From Selenomonadaceae bacterium (GTDB lineage Bacteria > Bacillota > Negativicutes > Selenomonadales > Selenomonadaceae), in assembly GCA_017515635.1 (NCBI GenBank), contig JAFWFO010000056.1:57401-121400 (forward strand): DNA of 64,000 nucleotides, written 5' to 3'. Shown here piece by piece: positions 57,897 through 64,000 of the stretch; within the stretch, counting starts at the first letter, position 1, and each line of letters opens with the position of its first letter. Below the pieces are notes generated by a model. That model did no database searches and was not told the DNA's origin. It saw only the letters and a program-made list of their open reading frames with translations. A program made the translations under genes and the position numbers.

Positions 57897-59225
57897 TTGA
57901 CAGGCAAATATATTCCGCGAATTTTGCTGTGCGGAGACATGAAAAATTTTTTGCGGGCACTTGACGGGCAACGCGTAGAAATTATCGGGCAAATTGACTG
58001 CGACGACGGGAAAATTTTTTCGGACGGCGCGAAACTTCCCGACGCCAACGTTCAAAAAATTTTCGACCGCGCAGATTATGTTATCTTCGACGATTCCGCA
58101 AAGTTCGCGACGAATTTTGAGCGGCTCGCTCGTTTCGGCAGTGAAAAACTTTTGACTCGTGCCGATTTCCTGAAGTTCGCGGGCGATAATTTTTTCGCGC
58201 TTGAAAATGTTCAATCGTTGCTTGATTTGATTCGGCAACAGGAAATTTCGCGTTTGCTCGACGCCGATAATTTTTTTGCACGCAACGAAATTTTTTCCGT
58301 GTTCGCTCACGGGCTGGAAATCGACGGCATCGACGAAAATTTTTCTGCGCGCAGATTTCCGCTCCTCGAAAACTTTTACAACAAAATTTATCCGACGTTC
58401 GATTATTGCTACTTGCAGACTTACGACGCGATAATTTTTACCGCAGATCGTTCCGTCGAAAAAATTTTTGACGCGATTGTTGCCACGGATTCTTTGACGC
58501 AAAAAATTTTGCTCTTCGTGCGAAAAAATTCCGCGCTTGAAGATTGGCTCGCCGAAAGTTCCGTTGCCTTCGCTCAAGTCGAAAATTTTCCCGCAGTCAA
58601 CGGCTCGTGGGTTTTGCTGACGAAATTTGCGCCGCCGGAAGATTTTGGCGTTTATGCCGCGAACGATTTGCCCGCCGACACGAAAGGCGCAGTCGGAAAT
58701 TTGCGGCGTTATCTCGGCGAAGATATTGCGGCGTTGCATTGGCTGTGGAAAAACACGAAACATGCGACGCTTGGGCTTGTCAACGGCGATTCACCGTCGC
58801 AGGAAGAAATTTCGCAAATTCTGCGCGGGTGTGACGTGATTGTTGCTCAAGGCGAATTTTCCGCGCTCACGCCGCATGAACAGACAATTTCGCTTTGCGG
58901 AGAATATCTCAACGAACATGTCGAAAAAATTTTCCGCAAGCAAATTAAGTTGAAGCAACCCGATTATTTGTCGGCGTTTCATTTCGTTTCGGAGGGACAT
59001 TGCCTGTTTTCGTTCGGAAATTTCATCACGCGGCGAAATATTTTCGATTCTTATTGCGCGTGGTTGTTTTCGTTCGTCACGGACGTTGCGCGGGAAGTTT
59101 TGGACACGACAAATTTATCCGCCGTCGAAAATCCGAAAAAATATCGCGTCGTGGAATTTATTGCCGAACGTCTGTTGACCGTTTGGCTTGCGAAAAATCG
59201 TTTGCGGCTCGTCCCCGCGCTGTGA
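57897..59225 (+). CDS. DUF4422-type glycosyltransferase-like protein with an extra N-terminal domain
   Basis: 442 residues, TTG start (GAGGTG, six bases). The C-terminal 200 residues match the DUF4422 plan: GNLRRYLGEDIAALHWLWKN (Y...E-x-x-A-x-x-W-x-W-K-N), then a D-x-I-V-A stretch and RRNIFDSYCAWLFSF. VVEFIAERLLTVWL closes it. Proteins of this type occur in polysaccharide clusters. The first 240 residues are unassigned; they start like a Rossmann strand (YIPRILLCGDMKNF). It lies between the hybrid kinase and ftsW with tight spacing (12 bases to ftsW). Confidence 0.65.
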   Translation: MTGKYIPRILLCGDMKNFLRALDGQRVEIIGQIDCDDGKIFSDGAKLPDANVQKIFDRADYVIFDDSAKFATNFERLARFGSEKLLTRADFLKFAGDNFFALENVQSLLDLIRQQEISRLLDADNFFARNEIFSVFAHGLEIDGIDENFSARRFPLLENFYNKIYPTFDYCYLQTYDAIIFTADRSVEKIFDAIVATDSLTQKILLFVRKNSALEDWLAESSVAFAQVENFPAVNGSWVLLTKFAPPEDFGVYAANDLPADTKGAVGNLRRYLGEDIAALHWLWKNTKHATLGLVNGDSPSQEEISQILRGCDVIVAQGEFSALTPHEQTISLCGEYLNEHVEKIFRKQIKLKQPDYLSAFHFVSEGHCLFSFGNFITRRNIFDSYCAWLFSFVTDVAREVLDTTNLSAVENPKKYRVVEFIAERLLTVWLAKNRLRLVPAL

Positions 59226-59237
59226 AGAGGTGATTTA

Positions 59238-60371
59238 ATGGCTGAAGTCCACGAAGTTGCTCAAGCCGACAAAAAACGCTTTTGGACGAACGACATGGAA
59301 GCAATTATCGCGATAACTTTGGTGCTTTTGATTCTCGGCACGATTAACGTTTTCAGCGCGAGTTTCGTTTTCGCTGAAGCCGAATTCGATACGCCGTATT
59401 TTTTCCTGAAACGTCACGTCATCAACGTCGTTGTAGGTTTAATCGCGTTCCTGATTTGTTTTCGCGTGGATTATCACATTTGGCGGCGCGGGATTGTCAT
59501 GATACTCGGATTTACAATTTTCGCGCTGATTTTGGTCTTGATTATCGGCCCCGTTGTCAACGGAGCACGACGCTGGCTACCGCTCGGAATAACGCAATTT
59601 CAGCCGGCGGAATTGGCAAAACTCGTTTCGATAATGATTGCTTCGGCGTACATTTCCCTGCGCGTGAAATTGCAACAGCCGCTTGAACTTTTCACGTTGC
59701 AGGCGGGAATAATCGCCCTAATGTTCGGCTTGACGGAAATGGAACCGGACATGGGCACAGGCTGTATAATTTTGGGCATACCGATGCTGATGTTGGTCGT
59801 GTCGGGTCTTGAAAAGAAAAAAATTCTTGCACTGTCGGGCGCGGCGGTCGCGGGCGTGGCGGCTTTGATTATTCGCGAACCGTATCGACTTGAACGCTTG
59901 AAAATAACTTACGATCCGTGGTCGGACGCACAAAATTACGGCTATCAAACAGTTCAATCGCTCTCGGCCATCGGTTCCGGCGAATTGACGGGCATGGGTC
60001 TCGGCGTCGGCGTCAGCAAGTACGATTATTTGCCCGAAGCGCACACAGATTTTGCCTTCGCGATTTTCTGTCAGGAAAACGGTTTTCTCGGCGCGATTTT
60101 GGTTTTCTTCCTGTTTGGAGCTTTTGCGATTTACGCGGCGCGAATTGCCTATCACGCAAAAGACGAATACGGTCAAATTTTGGCAATGGGAATTATGTTG
60201 CTCGTCGTCGGGCAGGCGATTGCGAATTTGTTCATGGTCGGCGGCATGATACCCGTCGTCGGCGTCCCGTTGCCGTTTATCAGCTACGGCGGAACTTCGC
60301 TGATTGTCACAATGGCGGCGATTGGAATTCTAACGAATATCGGGCGACACGGCGACAGAAAAGCCGGCTGA
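59238..60371 (+). CDS. ftsW: FtsW/RodA-family peptidoglycan polymerase (SEDS)
   Basis: 377 residues, ten membrane segments, ribosome site AAGAGGTG. SEDS motifs are ARRWLPLGITQFQPAELAKL, PDMGTGCIILGI, the extracellular loop YGYQTVQSLSAIGSGELTGMGLG, PEAHTDFAFAIFCQENG and PLPFISYGGTSL. It polymerises lipid II into glycan strands with a partner transpeptidase. Whether it serves division (FtsW) or elongation (RodA) is not settled by sequence; FISYGGTS and the loop look FtsW-like. Confidence 0.88.
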   Translation: MAEVHEVAQADKKRFWTNDMEAIIAITLVLLILGTINVFSASFVFAEAEFDTPYFFLKRHVINVVVGLIAFLICFRVDYHIWRRGIVMILGFTIFALILVLIIGPVVNGARRWLPLGITQFQPAELAKLVSIMIASAYISLRVKLQQPLELFTLQAGIIALMFGLTEMEPDMGTGCIILGIPMLMLVVSGLEKKKILALSGAAVAGVAALIIREPYRLERLKITYDPWSDAQNYGYQTVQSLSAIGSGELTGMGLGVGVSKYDYLPEAHTDFAFAIFCQENGFLGAILVFFLFGAFAIYAARIAYHAKDEYGQILAMGIMLLVVGQAIANLFMVGGMIPVVGVPLPFISYGGTSLIVTMAAIGILTNIGRHGDRKAG

Positions 60372-60399
60372 TTGTCGGTTCGCTGTATCAAACCTTAAG

Positions 60400-60491
60400 G
60401 TTCGATTGAACTAAGTCACCAAAAATTTTTGATTGACTGTCCGAAAAATTGAACGTCAACGTTCGATTTTACTGAGTCGCCAAAAATTTTC
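60400..60491 (+). repeat. Pair of diverged 31-bp direct repeats
   Basis: The sequence GTTCGATTGAACTAAGTCAC plus CAAAAATTTTT (60400-60430) recurs as GTTCGATTTTACTGAGTCGC plus CAAAAATTTT (60461-60491), 61 bases apart, between ftsW and the methylase gene. Confidence 0.7.
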
Positions 60492-60531
60492 GGGTTTCAA
60501 CGTTCAAAATCGGTTTGAATTGTTTTTGACA

Positions 60532-60570
60532 TAAAAAATCCCTCGACAACGCGTCGGGGGAAATTTTTTT
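60532..60570 (+). terminator. Terminator before the methylase gene
   Basis: Nine-bp stem TCCCTCGAC/GTCGGGGGA (one G-T pair), loop AACGC, then AATTTTTTT. Confidence 0.75.
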
Positions 60571-60571
60571 G

Positions 60572-60580
60572 TGTTATAAT
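60572..60580 (+). promoter_or_regulatory. Extended -10 promoter of the methylase gene
   Basis: TGTTATAAT directly after the terminator T-run; no clear -35 box. Start codon 20 bases downstream with GGAGGTG. Confidence 0.5.
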
Positions 60581-60599
60581 CGCTCGCGGAGGTGATTTC

Positions 60600-63008
60600 A
60601 TGCGTAAATCAAAATATCTCGACGAAATTGTTGCCGAGTCCGAAAACGAGGAAGATTTTAAGTTCGCGTTCGCAAAATATATGAAACTCAAGCCGTCCAG
60701 CAAAAATTTTATCGACTTGTACACGCCCGAAATACTTTTTGAGTTCAAATTCAATGCCGACCTTAAAAATCCGTCCAAACTTGCAAAATGTGTCGCTCAA
60801 ACGCTTTATTACGTCCGTCGACTAAAATTCGGCACCGATGACCGCCCGTTGTGCCAAAATATTTGCGTCGTCTCAAAAAAATTCGGCGCAGTCTTCGCAA
60901 CTAAAGATTTCGCCGCGTTTTACGAAAAAAATTCTTACGATTGGGATTTGCGACCAAGTTCGCCCTGTAAAAATCTCGTCGCAGACCTTCAAACGTCCGA
61001 AATTATCACCGGCGCGCACGTTTACGACTTGTCAGACCGCAACGGCGATTGCATGATGTTCGTTAATTGCGTTCAGGAAATTCGCAAGGCAGATAACTCC
61101 GTAAAAAAACAAATTAACCAAAACAATTTCTATCAAGTCTTCGAGCTTTGGCGAAATCTTTTCGGCGATGCGGTCGAAAACGGGCGCAAACCATCCGAAT
61201 ATTTCATTACCGACATCGAATCGGGTAAAACTTCGTTCGTCGACGAATCAACCGTGCTTTTTCGCATGACGAGCGGCGATTTGGTCGAAAAATTTCTCAA
61301 TCCCGACGCTTACAGGCAATTTTGGAACCGATACGAAAAAATTTACGACAAACGCGAGATTACCGCCATCCGTCAGCGCATGGACAGGCTCACCGAGATT
61401 AATTTGCGTCGTTTTACGGGCGAATTCTTTACGCCGCTCAATTTCGCCGACAAAGCCATCGATTATCTTGCACGCACGGTCGGCGAGTGGTGGACTGACG
61501 GAAATTTTCGATTTTGGGATATGGCGGCGGGCACCGGCAACCTCGAATACAATTTGCCCGGCGACGCGCTCAAATTTTGTTACATTTCCACGCTGCTCGA
61601 TGATGACGCCGATTATTGCAAAAAAATTTTCCCCGACGCCACGGTTTTTCAATTCGATTATCTGAACGACGCCGCCGACAAGTTGCCGAAAAATCTGCGC
61701 GAAGATTTAAGCAACCCGAATATCAAATGGATTATTTTCATCAATCCGCCTTACGCAACTGCAAATAACAAAAAAATCACGAATCCCGACGTTGACAAGT
61801 CAAATGTGTCGAAAACTTCAATTCGTGAGCAAATGACGGCTGAAAATCTCGGTGAAGTCAGCCGCGAATTATTTTCGCAGTTCATTTATCGAATCAGTAA
61901 AGATTTTTTCAATCATCAAGCGTGGCTCGGAATTTTTTCGACGCCAAAATATATCAACTCTAATAATGACCAAAAATTTCGCGACAAAATTTTTCAATAC
62001 AAGTTTGAGCGCGGTTTTATATTTAATTCACAAAACTTTGACGGTTGCAATGGAAATTTTTCTGTAAGCTTTTCTATTTGGGACTTGAGCAATAAAATTT
62101 CGCTTGAGTCTCAAAAAATTTCTTTGGACGTTTATAATTCGGCGGTTGAAAAATATGCCGTGAAAAATTTTTACTCGTCTAATCGAGAAGATTTTTTGAG
62201 TAAATGGATTGAACGTCCGCCCGCAACGATAAAATTTCCGCCGTTTTCCGGTGCGTTGAATCTTGCAGACAAAAATAAAGACCGACGTGACAGAATTGCC
62301 GAAAATTTTTTGGCGTCGTTGACTGTCAAGGGAAATGAGTTTTCAAATCAAACTTACGTGTCGATTTTGTCGGCTCCGTATGTAAGCGCGGGTGCAATGT
62401 CGGTGACGCCCGAAAATTTTACGCAATGCATGGTAATTCACATGGTGCGCCGCCTTCCGAAAGCGAATTGGCTCAACGACCGCGATCAATTCATGCAACC
62501 GACGCAAAAACTTTCGGCGGAATTCATTTCGGACGCGGTGATATGGAGTTTGTTTGCGCCGTCGAATCAAACGGTTTCATTGCGCAACGTGGCATACGAG
62601 GGCGAAATTTATCAAATCCGAAACAATTTTTTTCCGTTCACGCTGTCGGAGCTGAAAACGTGGCAATGTTCGTCCTTGGAAATGGTACGAGCGATAGATT
62701 CGGCACGCGAAGACCGATTCGCGGCTTTGTGGCTGAAAAATCACCGCTCGGAGCTGTCGGCGGAAGGTTTGGGGGTTTTGTCGGCGGGGCGCGAGCTTTA
62801 CAAGAAATTGTACGCGGAAATGTCGCGCTTGGACTTGCGGAAATGGAAAATCGAGAGTTGGGACGCGGGATTTTATCAAATACGCAAGGCATTGGGGGAT
62901 TGGGAAATTTTGCGTGCGCCGATGCGGGCTTTGGGCGCGAAATTGGAGCCGCAGATATACGCGCTGGGATTTCTGCGCGATGAGGTAAAATATTTCGCGG
63001 AAGATTGA
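60600..63008 (+). CDS. Single-chain N6-adenine DNA methylase with possible N-terminal nuclease (type IIG-like)
   Basis: 802 residues. Methylase motif I is FWDMAAGTGNLEYNLP (around residue 305) and motif IV is FINPPYAT (NPPY, around 381), the order of gamma-class N6-adenine enzymes. Ahead of it, residues 39-50 show Asp, then E-F-K (IDLYTPEILFEFKFN), a PD-(D/E)xK-like arrangement. The 300 residues after motif IV are likely for target recognition. This is the layout of type IIG enzymes that cut and methylate in one chain. No separate hsdS or nuclease gene is next to it. The nuclease assignment is inference. It is bordered by a decayed gene and an insertion sequence. Confidence 0.78.
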   Translation: MRKSKYLDEIVAESENEEDFKFAFAKYMKLKPSSKNFIDLYTPEILFEFKFNADLKNPSKLAKCVAQTLYYVRRLKFGTDDRPLCQNICVVSKKFGAVFATKDFAAFYEKNSYDWDLRPSSPCKNLVADLQTSEIITGAHVYDLSDRNGDCMMFVNCVQEIRKADNSVKKQINQNNFYQVFELWRNLFGDAVENGRKPSEYFITDIESGKTSFVDESTVLFRMTSGDLVEKFLNPDAYRQFWNRYEKIYDKREITAIRQRMDRLTEINLRRFTGEFFTPLNFADKAIDYLARTVGEWWTDGNFRFWDMAAGTGNLEYNLPGDALKFCYISTLLDDDADYCKKIFPDATVFQFDYLNDAADKLPKNLREDLSNPNIKWIIFINPPYATANNKKITNPDVDKSNVSKTSIREQMTAENLGEVSRELFSQFIYRISKDFFNHQAWLGIFSTPKYINSNNDQKFRDKIFQYKFERGFIFNSQNFDGCNGNFSVSFSIWDLSNKISLESQKISLDVYNSAVEKYAVKNFYSSNREDFLSKWIERPPATIKFPPFSGALNLADKNKDRRDRIAENFLASLTVKGNEFSNQTYVSILSAPYVSAGAMSVTPENFTQCMVIHMVRRLPKANWLNDRDQFMQPTQKLSAEFISDAVIWSLFAPSNQTVSLRNVAYEGEIYQIRNNFFPFTLSELKTWQCSSLEMVRAIDSAREDRFAALWLKNHRSELSAEGLGVLSAGRELYKKLYAEMSRLDLRKWKIESWDAGFYQIRKALGDWEILRAPMRALGAKLEPQIYALGFLRDEVKYFAED

Positions 63009-63009
63009 A

Positions 63010-63046
63010 TAAAAAAATCCTCGCCGCGTGACGGGGAAATTTTTTG
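63010..63046. terminator. Terminator after the methylase gene
   Basis: Stem TCCTCG/CGGGGA (one G-T pair) flanked by seven A and six T residues; it works on the plus strand and possibly the minus. Confidence 0.65.
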
Positions 63047-63615
63047 CTCAAAACGACTTCGGGCGTCAACTCATCGAGCATTGCTTCAAGACCTGCGCGG
63101 AAGAAATATTTATTCTCCTTGCCGCGTATGCAACCGTATGTGCCGATTGAGACGATAGAATTTTTCGGCGCGCCCAAGAAAGCGAACTTTTCGGGCAGAT
63201 AATCTGTCGTGTAACTGCGTTCGTCGCTCCAACGGACATTTGTTATGACGTATGCGCCATTTTTCTGCAGATAATGACCAATGGCTCTGCTCCGATACAC
63301 GTTTGCAATTTGCGCAATCAGCGGTGAGTCGCGATAAAGCGAGTTGTCGGGCGTCACAATGGCGGGAAAACGCAGCAGATCATCAAAAAAATCTTCGGGC
63401 TTGCGGATAAGGTCTGCAAATTCTTTATCGTGCTAATAAAAAACTATGCACTCCGAAAAATATTTGCTGCGGTTGCGTTTGGAGAAAGGAATCATGGCGG
63501 TCGGGATAAAAATTTCTTCAGGCGGCTCGATTTTCGGAATCGCCAATATCCCGTCAAAGTACGCAGTCTCCACCAGTTCCAAATTAAAACCGTCGTCGAA
63601 TGTGTTTTTGAGCAT
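63039..63615 (-). pseudogene. Decayed DUF4417-family gene (in-frame amber codon, lost stop)
   Basis: A normal start exists at ATG 63615 behind AAGGAGT, and the first 60 residues read smoothly (FNLELVETAYFDGILAIPKI to SKYFSECIVFY). A TAG follows at 63433-63435. In the same frame the next codons resume typical DUF4417 sequence (HDKEFADLIRKPEDFFDD, then PAIVTPDNSLYRDSPL, NVYRSRAIGHYLQKNG and VSIGTYGCIRG). The far end runs through the methylase terminator without its own stop. One substituted codon and a lost 3' end indicate a pseudogene. The family occurs in mobile DNA; function unknown. Confidence 0.75.
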
Positions 63616-63637
63616 AAAAAAGTTACTCCTTAAAATT

Positions 63638-63666
63638 TTGACCTCAGGAGTGAAATATGTTACTAT
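63638..63666 (+). promoter_or_regulatory. Possible promoter in the IS110 left end
   Basis: TTGACC (63638-63643), 17-base spacer, TACTAT (63661-63666). A transcript would start near 63673 and run toward the transposase gene, with a hairpin at 63712-63744. Confidence 0.4.
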
Positions 63667-64000
63667 GTACACGAAAATAGCATTATGTATAGAAACATAT
63701 TCACGGGAAAGCACCTGATCACTGTTGGTAGCGGGAATCAGATGTTTTTTTTTATTGAGGTCGATGCAAATTTCAGCCGTTTGATTGTCGTTTGCGTCGC
63801 TTATTAAAAAATCGGAGAATTGTCCGAAAGGGTGTGTTTGAATGTATATAGTCGGAATTGACATTGCCAAACGTTTTCACGAAGCGGCGATAATCGACGG
63901 AACAGGCAAAGTCGTCGTCAAGCGGATTCGTTTTGCCAACTCTCACGCCGGTTTTCTCAAACTCATGGAAGCGGTCGGAAAACTCGACGCGCCGGCAGAA
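63640..64000 (+). mobile_element. IS110-family insertion sequence, left part (continues past window)
   Basis: An IS110-type transposase gene starts at 63842. The roughly 200 non-coding bases before it would be the left end. The left boundary is not certain, because this family lacks terminal inverted repeats; it must lie upstream of the transposase and after the DUF4417 ribosome site near 63620. Confidence 0.55.
63842..64000 (+). CDS. IS110-family transposase, N-terminal part (truncated by window end)
   Basis: The 53 codons present begin MYIVGIDIAKRFHEAAIIDG and continue with VVVKRIRFANSHAGFLKLME. The first Asp of GIDIAK is the first acidic residue of the DEDD RuvC-like catalytic domain typical of the family. 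The gene is open at the window edge. Ribosome site AAAGGG nine bases upstream. Confidence 0.88.
   Translation, partial: MYIVGIDIAKRFHEAAIIDGTGKVVVKRIRFANSHAGFLKLMEAVGKLDAPAE

Noticed and set aside
62638..63038. Extension of the DUF4417 frame across the methylase gene
   Set aside because: The sequence past the terminator is Pro/Arg/Ser-rich and antisense to the methylase; it is the accidental result of a lost stop codon.
63433..63435. Amber codon read as pyrrolysine or by suppression
   Set aside because: No Pyl genes or PYLIS-like context are seen, and the gene has also lost its proper end.
63616..63870. Upstream part of the minus-strand frame that contains the DUF4417 start
   Set aside because: The ribosome site lies at 63620-63625 before ATG 63615; residues upstream show no family similarity and overlap the IS110 left end.

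Overview
The window looks like a chromosomal segment of a diderm (Gram-negative) Firmicute, most likely a member of the Negativicutes (Selenomonadales/Veillonellales type). The reasons are: an LPS-type outer-membrane operon (split heptose kinase and heptose adenylyltransferase genes, a heptosyltransferase, a lipid-A-type family 39 glycosyltransferase and an LptD/OstA-like barrel) next to Firmicute-type genes such as a UgtP-like glycosyltransferase and an LtaS-like sulfatase; many TTG starts behind strong Shine-Dalgarno sequences; and a giant beta-repeat protein starting with an FDLQRF signature. This assignment is inference from gene content; no 16S sequence is present.

Layout. 1-3.8 kb: tail of a RodZ-like protein, an LtaS-like sulfatase, and a PAS-GGDEF diguanylate cyclase broken by a one-base frameshift. 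3.8-11.2 kb (minus strand): a seven-gene outer-membrane/LPS operon with a good promoter at 11.14 kb and a terminator at 3.77 kb. 11.2-20.2 kb: a FliD-C-like protein, flavin reductase, DacA, then dut-hfq-miaA-MBL hydrolase and comEA-serA, then CYTH, MgtC and a zinc-less cytidine-deaminase-like protein. 20.3-25.1 kb: rsmH-ftsL, a DUF1858 protein, a second FliD-C-like protein, tRNA-Ser, a CheY-like protein with a cupin, a short YjfB-type gene and HU. 25.1-32.5 kb: SDR, UgtP-like glycosyltransferase, tRNA-Glu, thiM/thiamine-binding protein/thiE, an RTX-like protein, ribD and an M23 peptidase. 32.5-39.1 kb: one 2204-residue repeat protein. 39.2-42.4 kb: Cys-rich/HMA membrane protein, glyoxalase-fold protein, feoAB. 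42.4-50.9 kb (minus): nitrilase-NagZ operon, tRNA-Gln, rimO-pncC-metallophosphatase operon, an orphan binding protein. 51-60.4 kb: a helical protein, fabF, an ABC transporter, a large hybrid histidine kinase, a DUF4422 protein and FtsW. 60.6-64 kb: accessory DNA with a single-chain N6 methylase/nuclease candidate, a decayed DUF4417 gene and the left part of an IS110-family element.

How it works together. The minus-strand operon at 3.8-11.1 kb makes and installs inner-core LPS. RodZ, FtsL, RsmH, FtsW, DacA, M23 and NagZ cover wall growth and recycling. The thi genes salvage thiazole and store or bind thiamine; FeoAB imports ferrous iron. The two large repeat proteins are probable surface or secreted proteins, but no secretion system lies in the window.

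Most unusual observations: two stand-alone FliD-C-like paralogues with no flagellar locus nearby; intergenic 7-bp-period inverted repeats that begin just after stop codons; a MiaA that appears to lack about 45-50 internal residues; a deaminase-fold protein without its zinc ligands; an approximately 490-residue-offset internal duplication in the giant protein; and a promoter plus hairpin in the IS110 left end that could specify a bridge RNA.
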